Assembly: GCA_016183655.1 (NCBI GenBank)
Contig: JACPEH010000016.1
Location: 1-64,000, forward strand
DNA: 64,000 bases
Origin: Rhodocyclales bacterium
GTDB lineage: Bacteria; Pseudomonadota; Gammaproteobacteria; Burkholderiales; Rhodocyclaceae
Direction of reading: 5' to 3'
Part shown: in pieces, positions 50,006 through 59,300 of the stretch
Layout: each line of letters starts with the position of its first letter
Position numbering within the stretch: the stretch's first letter is position 1
Translations under genes and position numbers: made by a program
The notes under the pieces: model-generated
Databases searched by the model: none
The model's input: the letters and a program-made list of their open reading frames with translations, nothing else
Told to the model about the DNA's origin: nothing

Positions 50006-50069
50006 CTGTCGAAGCGCGCTGCGACGCCCGCCCCGTCCAACCGAGACACCCTGCCCGAAGATTGGTTCC

Positions 50070-51146
50070 ATGCGAAACGAATCACTGAACCCGGAAACAC
50101 TGCCCGCGAGCCTTGTGGCACAGGGGCCGACGACCACCCGGGAGAGTTCGCGCCATGCCGACGGCACGCTGATCGACAAGTACGGCCGTCATATCACCTA
50201 CATCCGCCTGTCGATCACCGACCGCTGCGACTTCCGCTGCACCTACTGCATGGCCGAGGAGATGGAGTTCCTGCCGCGCGAGCAGGTGCTGTCGCTGGAG
50301 GAATGCCTGCGCGTCGTGCGCACCTTCGTCGGCCTCGGCGTGACCAAGGTGCGCATCACCGGCGGCGAGCCGCTGGTGCGGCGCAACGTGCTCTGGCTGC
50401 TGGAACGCATCGCCGCGCTCGACGGCCTCAGGGAACTGGTGCTGACCACCAACGGCTCGCAGCTCGAACGCTACGCGCCGGACCTGCGCAACGCCGGCGT
50501 CAAGCGCCTCAACGTCAGCCTCGACACGCTGCGCGCCGACCGCTTCAAGGCGATCACCCGCATCGGCGACCTCGACAAGGTGCTGCGCGGCATCGACGCC
50601 GCCGTTGCCGCCGGCTTCACGCGCACCAAGCTGAACACGGTGATGATGCGCGGCACCAACGACGACGAGTTCGTCGACCTCGTGCGCTACGCCGTCGCGC
50701 GCGACCTGAACATCTCCTTCATCGAGGAAATGCCGCTCGGCGACGTCGGCCACGGGCGCAGCAACACCTATTTCTCGACCGACGAAGGCCTCGCGCTGCT
50801 GTCGTCGCTGTTCGACCTGGTGCCGACCGTCGAAACGACCGGCGGCCCCGCGCGCTACTGGCGCATCCCCGGCAGCGAGACGCGCGTCGGCTTCATCTCG
50901 CCGCACAGCCACAACTTCTGCGACAGCTGCAACCGCGTGCGCATCACCGCCCAGGGCGAGCTTTACCCCTGCCTCGGGCAGAACGACGCGATGAGCCTGA
51001 TGCCGCTGCTGCGCGCCGGCGATGACGACGCGCCGTTGCGCGAGGCGATCGTCCGCTCAATGGGCATCAAGCCCAAGGAACACAACTTCACCGAGCAGCT
51101 CGACGCGCCGAAGGTCGTCCGCTTCATGTCGATGACCGGCGGCTGA
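50070..51146 (+). CDS. moaA: GTP 3',8-cyclase (molybdenum cofactor)
   Basis: A radical-SAM enzyme starting molybdopterin synthesis from GTP. The 358-aa protein has the radical SAM cluster Cys53-X3-Cys57-X2-Cys60 (DRCDFRCTYC), ITGGEPLVRRN, and the second cluster with CDSCNRVRITAQGELYPC. The C-terminal Gly-Gly (SMTGG) needed for activity is present. ATG 50070 gives a slightly extended, family-consistent N-terminus. Confidence 0.97.
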   Translation: MRNESLNPETLPASLVAQGPTTTRESSRHADGTLIDKYGRHITYIRLSITDRCDFRCTYCMAEEMEFLPREQVLSLEECLRVVRTFVGLGVTKVRITGGEPLVRRNVLWLLERIAALDGLRELVLTTNGSQLERYAPDLRNAGVKRLNVSLDTLRADRFKAITRIGDLDKVLRGIDAAVAAGFTRTKLNTVMMRGTNDDEFVDLVRYAVARDLNISFIEEMPLGDVGHGRSNTYFSTDEGLALLSSLFDLVPTVETTGGPARYWRIPGSETRVGFISPHSHNFCDSCNRVRITAQGELYPCLGQNDAMSLMPLLRAGDDDAPLREAIVRSMGIKPKEHNFTEQLDAPKVVRFMSMTGG

Positions 51147-51152
51147 TCGGTT

Positions 51153-52235
51153 TCACCCCAGCCGGATCCGCTCGCCGTAGCCGGTCATCTCCAGATAACC
51201 GCGGCCGACCTCGCGGCCGTTCTCGGTGACGCGCACCGCCCCTTCCCAGTAAATCGCGCCGGTCGTACGCCGGCTGTCCAGCTCCTGGTCGTCGAACAGC
51301 GGCCACAGCACGAACACCCGTGCGCCGGCGCGCAGCCGCCATGCGACCGGCCAGGCGATGCCGCTGCGCGGCGAGCGCCACGAGCGCAGCGGCTCGAAGG
51401 CGACGGCCTCCGCCGGCAGGTTCCGCGCACCGCCGTCGGGCGCGCGCTCGGTCGCCGCCGCCCACAGCGGCGAGCCGTCCGGGCGGCGCAGGCGGAAGGC
51501 CATCAGCGCGCCGCCGTCGTCGAGGTTCAGGCCGACCCAGTCCCAGCCTTGCGCGCCCTCGGGCAGCGGCTGGCTCGACCATTCGTGGTCCAGCCAGGCG
51601 CGGCCGCTGACCGCCTGCCGGCGGCCGGCGATCGTCACCGTGCCGCCCGCCGCCAGCTGCGGGCGGCTGTAGTAGTAGCTGGCGTGGCGCGGGTCCGCCG
51701 CTTTGGCGCTGAAGCCGCCGACGCCGTTGGCCAGCGGCGGGCCGTCCGGGGCCAGCGTCAGGTCGTAGGCGAAATCGCCGGCGCGGACAGTGGCGCGATA
51801 GCGGTCGCCGTCCTGCTCGAAGCGCCAGTCGCCGATCCAGGCGCCGGTGCGCTCGTCGGCAAAGCCGGCGCGGCCGAAGCCGGCGCGGGCGACGCGCTGG
51901 TCGTGGCGCAGGCGGCCGAGGCGCGGGTCGGCCAGCGCCGCGTGCGCGAGGAGCAGTTGGCGCGGCGCGAAGGCGCTCGGGTTGCCCTCGCCGACGCCGC
52001 TTCTGACGCGGAAGAAGGTGCTCTGGAAACCGAGCGGGCTGCCGTCGGGGAGGGTCAGCCAGCCGGTCGCGTACCACCACTCGTGGCGGAAATCCGGATG
52101 CGCGCCGTGGTCGCGCGGGAAGACCAGCCGGCGGCCGGGAAGCACCGCGGCGAACTCGACCGCCGCCGCCCGCGCTTCGCCTGCCGGCCAGATCGGCAGG
52201 CTGGCCAGCGCCGCGAGAAAGGCGCGCCGATCCAT
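51153..52235 (-). CDS. Secreted lipocalin-like AttH / carotenoid 1,2-hydratase-like protein
   Basis: A 360-aa exported protein with an N-terminal signal peptide (MDRRAFLAALASLPIWPAGEARA) and two lipocalin-like domains, typical of the AttH family (sometimes annotated as hydroxyneurosporene synthase, CrtC-like). Recognisable parts: HPDFRHEWWYATGWL, LGFQSTFFRVRS, HEWSSQPLPEGAQGWDWVGLNLDDG and YLEMTGYGERI. AttH proteins occur with ABC exporters and are thought to bind an exported hydrophobic ligand. It follows the permease by 1 bp. Confidence 0.88.
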   Translation of the reverse strand: MDRRAFLAALASLPIWPAGEARAAAVEFAAVLPGRRLVFPRDHGAHPDFRHEWWYATGWLTLPDGSPLGFQSTFFRVRSGVGEGNPSAFAPRQLLLAHAALADPRLGRLRHDQRVARAGFGRAGFADERTGAWIGDWRFEQDGDRYRATVRAGDFAYDLTLAPDGPPLANGVGGFSAKAADPRHASYYYSRPQLAAGGTVTIAGRRQAVSGRAWLDHEWSSQPLPEGAQGWDWVGLNLDDGGALMAFRLRRPDGSPLWAAATERAPDGGARNLPAEAVAFEPLRSWRSPRSGIAWPVAWRLRAGARVFVLWPLFDDQELDSRRTTGAIYWEGAVRVTENGREVGRGYLEMTGYGERIRLG

Positions 52236-52236
52236 C

Positions 52237-54729
52237 TCACCAGTCCTCGCGCACCGCCAGTACCGCCTCCTGGCGCATCGCCTGCCGCCCGGCGAGCACC
52301 GCCGCCAGCGCGGCCAGCGCCACCAGCGCCAGCGCGAAGACGGCGAGCGAGCCCCATGGCACGTGCAGGTCCATGCTCCAGTGGAAGCTCTGCCGATTGA
52401 CCACCTCGATCAGCACCAGGCCGATGGCGCCGCCGGCGACGAGCCCGCCGGCGACGCCGATGCCGGCCGCCAGCGCCCCCTCCTCGGCCAGCATCCAGCC
52501 GATCTGGCGGCGCGAGACGCCGAGATGGCGCAGCATGCCGAACTCGCGCCGCCGCGCCGCCGCCAGCGCCGCGAAGCTGGCGGCGACACCGGCCAGGCCG
52601 ATCACCACCGCCACCGCTTCGAGCAGGTAGGTAACGGCGAAGGTGCGGTCGAACAGGCGCAGGCTGACGGCGCGAATCTCCGCCGGGTGGGCGACTTCGA
52701 GCGCGCCCGGCGGCGCCAGCGCGCGCAGCGCCGCGGCCACCGCCAGCGGCGCGGCGTCGGCGGCGAGGTCGATGGCGGCATCGTTGGCAAGAAGGTCGCC
52801 GGTGAGCCGCCGATAGTCGGCGAGGTCGACCATCAGCGCCCCGCCCTGGCGCACGTAGTCGCGCCAGACGCCGGCGACGCGCAGGCGCACCGCGCGCCCG
52901 GCCAGCGGCAGTTCGACGCGCTGGCCTGGGCGCCAGCCGTAGAGGTCGTGCACCGCTTCCGAAATCCACAGTGCCGGTTCGTCGCCCGCCCGCAGCACGC
53001 CGCCGACCAGCGGCAACTCGCGCCCGTCGGCCGAAACGGGGCGCGCGATCAGCGGCAGCGGCGCCCGGCCGGCGGCCAGCCGCAGCGTCTCGTGGCGCGT
53101 GAAGCCGACGCGGGCGACGCCGGGCACGGCGGCGATGCGCGCCTGCAGCGCCGCGTCGAGGTGGCCGCTGCCCGCCGCGCGGCCGGCACGCAGATAGAGG
53201 TCGGCGGGCAGCAGCTGATGCAGCCAGGCGTCGACCGAATCGCGGAACGAGGCGACCATGATCGCCATCGCCGCCGCCAGCGCGACGCTGGTCAGCACCC
53301 CGGCCGCGGCCACCACGGCATGCCCCGGCGCGGCGCCAAGCCGGGCCGCCGCGAGGCGGGCCGGCGCCGGCCCGCGCCGCGGCAGCAGCCGCGCGCAGCC
53401 GGCGGCGAGCGCCGGCAGCAGCAGGATGCTCCCCGCCAGCAGGCAGGCCACTGCCAGATAGCCGCCGAGCGGCAAGCCCGTCACCGGCGGCAGCGCGGCG
53501 GCGCCGAGGCTGGCCAGCAACGCCGCCAGCCCCAGCCGGGGATGGCCACGCCCGCCGGGGATGGCCGCTTCGTCGCCGGCCTTCAGCGCCTGCGCCGGCG
53601 CCACCGTCGCCGCCTCGCGCGCCGGCAGCCAGGCGCCGGCGATGCCGGCGACGACGCCGAGCGCGACGAAGGCGGCGCTGGCCAGCGGATCGAAGCGCAG
53701 TGGCGGCCGCAACCCGGAGAAATAGCCCGCCCCGAGGTCGCCGCCGAGCAGCGCCAGCGCCGCCCAGGCGAGGCCGTGGCCGAGCGCGGCGCCGGCGATG
53801 CCGCCGGCCAGCCCGACCACCGCGCCCTCGCCGAGCAGCCAGGCGAACAGGCGGCGGCGCGAAAGCCCGATCGCACGCAGGAAGGCGAACTCGCCGCGCC
53901 GCCGCACCACCGACAGCGCCTGCGCCGAGAAGACGAGAAAACCGCCGGTCAGCAGCGCCATCGCCGCCAGCATGTTGAGGTTCACGCGGTAGGCGCGCGA
54001 CAGCCTGGCCGCCTGATCCTCGGCCGCCTGCGGCACCTCGATCTGCACCCCGGCCGGCAGCAAGGCCTGCAGCGAGGCACGCGCCGCCGCCGGCGAGACG
54101 CCCTCGGCCAGGCGCAGGTCGATCCGCGTCAATCGCCCGAGCCGGGCAACGCGGGCCTGCACGGCGGCGATGTCCATCACCGCCAGGCGGCGGTTCTCGT
54201 CGACGCCGGGCAGGTCGCCGGCGACGCGCACGGTCTGGGTCGCGGTACCCGACTGCACGGCGAGCCTGTCGCCAACCTTGACGCCGAGCGCCGTCTGCGC
54301 GGCGGCGCTGAGGAAGACGGCATCGTCGGCCAGCGCCGCGAAGCGATCCGCCCCGGCCGCCGGCTGCGGCAGCAGCGCCGGCGTCACGCGGGCCAGCGCG
54401 AAGACGTCGACGCCGAACAGCGGCAGCGTCTCCTCGTGCCCGGCGAGGCGCGCCTCGATCTCGACGAGCGGGCTGGCGTCGGCCACCTCGGGGCGGGCGG
54501 CGAGCTGCGCGTAGAGGTCTTCGTCGAAGCCGCCGCGCGGCCCGAGCACCTGCAGGTCGGCCGTTCCCGCAAGCGTGCGCAGGCTGCGGCCGAACTCGGC
54601 CAGTGCCGACTCGTGCACCGCCTGCACGGCCATGCCGAGCGCGACGCCGAGGACGATGGCGGCGAAGGAAAACAACGTCGCCAGCCGCCGCCGCGCCAGC
54701 GCGCCGAGGAAGACCGGCGCGAGGTTCAT
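52237..54729 (-). CDS. Large FtsX-type ABC permease (AttF/G-like)
   Basis: An 830-aa inner-membrane protein of the FtsX/LolC-type permease family built as two halves: N-terminal TM, a periplasmic domain (about 40-250), a TM cluster (about 260-470 in blocks), a second periplasmic domain and a final TM cluster. It carries NLAPVFLGALARRRLATLFSF at the start and RRREFGMLRHLGVSRRQIGWM near the end, the permease signature. It probably exports a lipid or lipoprotein-like substrate with the ATPase encoded upstream. ATG 54729 is the family start; the frame upstream is a shadow of the ATPase. Confidence 0.92.
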   Translation of the reverse strand: MNLAPVFLGALARRRLATLFSFAAIVLGVALGMAVQAVHESALAEFGRSLRTLAGTADLQVLGPRGGFDEDLYAQLAARPEVADASPLVEIEARLAGHEETLPLFGVDVFALARVTPALLPQPAAGADRFAALADDAVFLSAAAQTALGVKVGDRLAVQSGTATQTVRVAGDLPGVDENRRLAVMDIAAVQARVARLGRLTRIDLRLAEGVSPAAARASLQALLPAGVQIEVPQAAEDQAARLSRAYRVNLNMLAAMALLTGGFLVFSAQALSVVRRRGEFAFLRAIGLSRRRLFAWLLGEGAVVGLAGGIAGAALGHGLAWAALALLGGDLGAGYFSGLRPPLRFDPLASAAFVALGVVAGIAGAWLPAREAATVAPAQALKAGDEAAIPGGRGHPRLGLAALLASLGAAALPPVTGLPLGGYLAVACLLAGSILLLPALAAGCARLLPRRGPAPARLAAARLGAAPGHAVVAAAGVLTSVALAAAMAIMVASFRDSVDAWLHQLLPADLYLRAGRAAGSGHLDAALQARIAAVPGVARVGFTRHETLRLAAGRAPLPLIARPVSADGRELPLVGGVLRAGDEPALWISEAVHDLYGWRPGQRVELPLAGRAVRLRVAGVWRDYVRQGGALMVDLADYRRLTGDLLANDAAIDLAADAAPLAVAAALRALAPPGALEVAHPAEIRAVSLRLFDRTFAVTYLLEAVAVVIGLAGVAASFAALAAARRREFGMLRHLGVSRRQIGWMLAEEGALAAGIGVAGGLVAGGAIGLVLIEVVNRQSFHWSMDLHVPWGSLAVFALALVALAALAAVLAGRQAMRQEAVLAVREDW

Positions 54730-55400
54730 GGCACGACCCGCCTGCCGCATTCGCGCAGTCCCTCGGGGGTCAGCTGCAGCACGCGGTCCGCCGTTGCCGC
54801 CGCAGCCGGCGAATGCGTGACCAGGATGCCGATGGCGCCGGCCGCGCGGATGCGCTCGCCGAGCAGCGCCAACACCTTGGCGGCGTTGCCCGGATCGAGG
54901 TTGCCGGTCGGCTCGTCGGCCAGCACCAGGCGCGGAGCATGCACCAGCGCGCGGGCGATCGCCACGCGCTGCAGCTCGCCGCCGGACAACTCGCGCGGCC
55001 AGCTCGCGGCGCGCTCGCCGAGGCCGACGGCCGCCAGCAGTTTCCTCGCCGCCGCGGCCGCCAGCGCATCGTCGACGCCCTGCAGCCACAGCGGCAAGGC
55101 GACGTTCTGGCCGACGGAGAGATGCGGCAGCACATGGAAGGCCTGGAAGACGAAGCCCAGCCGGTCGCGCCGCAGCCGCGTCAGCGCCTCCTCGTCGAGC
55201 CCGGCGTAGTCGACGCCGTCGAGCGCCAGCCGCCCGCCGTCGGGCCGGTCGAGCCCGGCGACGAGGTTGAGCAGCGTCGACTTGCCGACCCCCGACTCGC
55301 CGACGATGGCCACGTACTCGCCGGCTTCGAGGCGCAGCGAAACCTTGTTCAGCACGCTGCGGCCGTTGAACTGGCGGGAGAGGTTTTCGATTTCGAGCAT
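54726..55400 (-). CDS. LolD/MacB-like ABC transporter ATPase
   Basis: The ATPase of the export cassette (224 aa). Walker [15 protein letters not shown]-loop FVFQAFHVLPHLSV, signature ELSGGELQRVAIARAL, Walker B LVLADEPTGNLD and H-loop VTHS are all present. It overlaps the permease start by four bases (ATGA). ATG 55400 is chosen; the long N-terminal extension in frame is not homologous. Together with the permease and the AttH-like protein it makes an AttEFGH-type operon. Confidence 0.95.
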   Translation of the reverse strand: MLEIENLSRQFNGRSVLNKVSLRLEAGEYVAIVGESGVGKSTLLNLVAGLDRPDGGRLALDGVDYAGLDEEALTRLRRDRLGFVFQAFHVLPHLSVGQNVALPLWLQGVDDALAAAAARKLLAAVGLGERAASWPRELSGGELQRVAIARALVHAPRLVLADEPTGNLDPGNAAKVLALLGERIRAAGAIGILVTHSPAAAATADRVLQLTPEGLRECGRRVVP

Positions 55401-55605
55401 GGCGGATGGGATGCCGGCGGAGCGGGGTCGGTTCCGTCGAGTATGCCGCAGAAACGCCGGGCGGGGATGCGGCGGGCTGTCCGCCCCTGAAGCTTGACGA
55501 CCAGCGCCATCACCGACCTCGTCAACGCGCATGTTGGTGTTGCGCAGCGCCAGCAGCGATTCATGACGCCCCTGCACGCGTGTCGTTGCTTCATACCGCG
55601 GCACC

Positions 55606-55743
55606 GTGCCAGAATCGGTTTTTGAACGGCTGGGCGCGGCGGCGGCCGAGCGCAAGGACCGGCTGTTTGACTACCGCGCCATCGGGATCGCACTCGAACG
55701 ACTGGTGTCGAAAGAACTGTCGGCACCACTCCAGGTCATGTAA
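55606..55743 (+). CDS. Short open frame of unknown origin
   Basis: A 45-aa frame from GTG 55606 to TAA 55741 with codon use like its neighbours (VPESVFERLGAAAAERKDRL at its start). It may be a remnant or a real small gene; no family recognised, and no ribosome-binding site is evident. The rest of the 55401-55768 gap holds nothing I can assign. Confidence 0.3.
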   Translation: MPESVFERLGAAAAERKDRLFDYRAIGIALERLVSKELSAPLQVM

Positions 55744-55768
55744 TCGCTATCGCAAGGAGGATCGCACC

Positions 55769-55996
55769 ATGGTCGCCACCATCGCCATTGAGCCGGATAT
55801 GCAGCGCCAGTTTCATCAACTCGCCGAAGAGGCACAGCGTCCGGAAAGCGAAATCATTCGCGAGGCGTTGGCCGGCTATCTCGCTGCCGACCGGCGTTAT
55901 GTCGAGGTTTTGCGCCAGCGCATCGAATCGGCCGATCGTGGCGAATTGGCCAGTGACGAGGAGGCCGACGCCTTCTTTGCCAAGTACGCCGCCTGA
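55769..55996 (+). CDS. Ribbon-helix-helix antitoxin (ParD-like)
   Basis: A 75-aa CopG/ParD-type antitoxin. The ribbon-helix-helix is at the N-terminus (MVATIAIEPDMQRQFHQLAE...ESEIIREALAGYL), followed by a C-terminal toxin-binding tail. The ATG follows a perfect aaggagg (55754-55760) at good spacing. It is immediately followed by a ParE-type toxin whose start codon overlaps its stop by one base (TGATG at 55994-55998). Confidence 0.88.
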   Translation: MVATIAIEPDMQRQFHQLAEEAQRPESEIIREALAGYLAADRRYVEVLRQRIESADRGELASDEEADAFFAKYAA

Positions 55997-56292
55997 TGGC
56001 TTTGCGCTGGCTTCGCCAGGCGCTGGACGATCTGCGCGGCATTCATGACTACATCGCCGCCGAAAACCCGGTCGCCGCGCGGCAGGTGATTTCGCACCTG
56101 CGCGAGCAGGCAAGGCTGTTGCCGCTGCATCCGGAGATCGGCCGCCCCGGACGATTGCCGGGAACACGCGAACTGGTCATCGTGCGCTTTCCCTATATCC
56201 TCGCTTATCGGGAACGTGGCGCGGATATCGAGATTCTTCTTGTCGTCCATACCTCCCGCCTCTGGCCCGACCAGTTGCCGACATTGCGATGA
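55996..56292 (+). CDS. RelE/ParE-family toxin
   Basis: A 98-aa RelE/ParE fold protein (MALRWLRQALDDLRGIHDYI; RLPGTRELVIVRFPYILAYR; IEILLVVHTSRLWP). ParE-type toxins poison gyrase, RelE-type cleave mRNA; the family cannot be fixed by sequence. Translated with its antitoxin. It is followed by a short frame (from ATG 56289) that runs into the convergent helicase. Confidence 0.88.
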   Translation: MALRWLRQALDDLRGIHDYIAAENPVAARQVISHLREQARLLPLHPEIGRPGRLPGTRELVIVRFPYILAYRERGADIEILLVVHTSRLWPDQLPTLR

Positions 56293-56364
56293 GCGACTGC
56301 ACCAAGGTCGAGCGAACCTTTCTGCGCCAGTTCGCGGCGCACGGCTGGACACCCCCTTCCACCC

Positions 56365-59300
56365 CTACCCCAACGCAAACACCTCCCGCAGCTCCTCGTT
56401 CCCCAGATTGCCGATCCACGTCTCGCCCGTGCCCACCGTCAAACTGGCGAGTTCGCGCTTGGCCCGGATCATCGCGTCGATGCGTTCCTCGAAGGTGGCG
56501 CGGGTGATCAGGCGGTGCACCTGGACATTCTGCCGCTGGCCGATGCGGTAGGCGCGGTCGGTGGCCTGGGCTTCGACGGCGGGATTCCACCACAGGTCGT
56601 AGTGGATGACGTTCGCCGCGGCGGTGAGGTTCAAGCCGGTGCCGCCGGCCTTCAGCGAGAGGAGGAAGACGCGCTCGGTGCGATCGTTCTGGAAGCGTTC
56701 GACCATCGCGTCGCGCTTCGCCCGCGCGACGCCGCCGTGCAGGAACTGCGGCGCGCGGCCGTGGCGCTGGCCGATCCAGTCGGCGAGCAGTTCGCCCATT
56801 TCGCGGAACTGCGTGAACACCAGCACCTTCTCGTGGCTGGCGTGGATGTCGTCGATCAGTTCGAGGAAGCGCTCGGCCTTGCCCGACAGCGCCGGCGCGC
56901 CGCCGCCCTGCTTCAGGTATTGCGCCGGGTGGTTGCAGATCTGCTTGAGCGCCAGGATCATCTGCAGCACCAGCCCCTGGCGCTTGAAGGTGTCGGATTC
57001 GCCGTCGATCACGCGCAGCGCCTCCTGCAGCACCGATTCGTAGAGCGCGGTCTGTTCCTTGCTGAGGCCGCAGTACTGGTTCTGCTCGATCTTGTCCGGC
57101 AGGTCGCCGATGATGCTTTTGTCGGACTTGAGGCGGCGCAGCAGAAAGGGCGCGGTGACGCGCTGGAAGCGCTGCGCTACGTGCCGGTCGTGGTGCGTCT
57201 GGATCGGCACCGCGTATTCGCGGCCGAAATGCGCGAGGCTGCCGAGATAGCCGCGGTTGGCGAAATCCATGATGCTCCAGTACTCGGCGAGCCGGTTCTC
57301 CACCGGCGTGCCGCTCATGGCGACGAAGCTCTGCGCCGGGATGGCCTTCACCGCCTTGGTCTGCGCGGTCGCCGGGTTCTTGATGTTCTGCGCTTCGTCG
57401 ATGACCAGCACCTGCCAGGGCATGGCCTTCAAGGTCGCCGCCTCGCTGCGGGCGACACCGTAGCTGGTGAGCAGCACGTCGGGGCGGCGCTGCCGCAGTT
57501 CGCGTTTGGCGCCGTGGTAGACGGCGCACGAAAGGCCCGGCGCGAAACGTTCGATTTCCTTCTGCCAGTTGGTGAGGAGGCTGGTCGGCACGACCACCAG
57601 CGCCTTGGCGTCCGCCAACGCGCCGTCCTCCTTGAGCTTCTGCAGCAGGGCGATGACCTGCAGCGTCTTGCCGAGGCCCATGTCGTCGGCGATGACGCTG
57701 CCGAAACCGGCGCAGGCATTGCGGTAGAGCCAGGCGTAGCCGCGCTGCTGGTAGGGGCGCAGCGTCACCGTCGCCGCGAGGCCGGTCGGCAGCGGCACCT
57801 CGCCGACCTCGACCAGCGCCTGCACGATGCCCAGCGCCGCCGCATCGAGGCGGATCGCCGCGCCGGCGTATTCGCCGGCGAGCGCGACGCGCAGCAGTTC
57901 GGCGCTGGAGAGTTGCGGCGGCTTCGCCAGTTGCGCACGCAGGCGTTCGATCTCGGCCGGGTCGAGGTAGACGTATTCGCCCTTGAAGCGGATGACGCCG
58001 GTGGCCTGCTTGAGCAGCCGGGCGAACTCGGCGCGCGTCAGCAGATGGTCGCCGACGGCGACCTGCCAGTCGAAGGCGAACAGGTCGCCGGCCTTGAAGA
58101 AGCTGTCGCCCGCCGCCGCAGACTTGCCGCTCACCTGCATCGACAGGCGCGGCCGCAGCAGGCGGTCGAGCGCCTTCGGCAGCAGCGCGCGGATGCCGAG
58201 CAGGCGCACCACCGGCAGCGTGTCGAAGAGGAAGCCCGGCAGCGCGTCGGCAGCGACGGCCAGCGGCGTCTTCGCACCGGCGCTGAGGTAGCCGTTGAGC
58301 GGCGGGTAGAACTCGGCGATCAGCGCGGCAGTCTGCAGGACGGCGAAGCGCTGCTTGCGCCAGGCCTTTTCGCTGAGCACCCTGGCCAGCGGCAGCGGCG
58401 TTGCGAGCGCGCCGCGGTCGAGCGCCAGCGACAGGGCGAAGTCGCCCGCCTTGGCTTCGTCGAGGCACAGCAGCGGCGCATGCGCACGCTGCGCCAGATG
58501 GAAGCGCGCCAGCCAGGCCTGGATGCCGGCGGCGACGGCGCCCTCGCCGGGGCCGTCATAGTTCGCCCGGCCATTGCCGAAAAAGAGCGCGACGGTCTTG
58601 TCGCCGAGGGGCTTCTCGCTCGCAGCCGCGCTCCAGCGCCGGAGGTAGTGGTCGAGGCACAGCGAGCAGAGCACGCCGGCCTGGGTCGCCGGCGCCAGCG
58701 GCACGTGGCGCCGCCCCTTGGCGGTCACCACGAGGCCGGCCGGCAGGCCGTCGCGCAGGCGCTGCAGGAGGTCGCGCACGACCGGGTCGAGCGTCGCCGG
58801 CAGCCAGCGCAGGCCGACGCCGTCCTTGCCGAGCGCGAAGACCTGTGGCACGACGGCGCCGCGTGCGAGCAGGTGCAGCGCCAGCAGGCGCACCGGATGC
58901 AGCGCCGCGAGCTCGGGCTGCAGGTCGGGCAGGCGCGCCGCATCGAGGCCGTCGAGGGCGTCGAGCAGGGCCGGCAGCGTGTCGATGGCGGAAAGGCCCG
59001 ACAGCTTGACGGTGTAGGCGGCGTCGAGTTCGATGCGAGGCCGGTCGTCGGCGTGGAGGCGACTCGCCTGCGCTTCGGCGGCGGCGGACGGCGCCGCGTC
59101 GAGCGCCTGCCGCGCCGCCTTGGCGACGCGCGCCAGCACGCGCTGCAGCGTGGCGCGGAAATCGCCGGCCGCGGCGAACGCCGGTTTTTCCGGCAGGACC
59201 TGCAGCAGCGCATCGGCCAGCGCCGGCAGCAGCGAGAAGTCGAGTTCGTCGAGTTCGTTGACTTCGCTCGCCGCCCCGGCAGGGACCTCCCCTGCTTCCG

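Noticed and set aside
51847..55209. A very long open frame (over 1100 codons) on the plus strand opposite the Att permease and ATPase genes
   Set aside because: It is a GC-driven shadow: its product is Arg/Ala/Gln-rich with no homology, and the minus-strand genes have clear family motifs.
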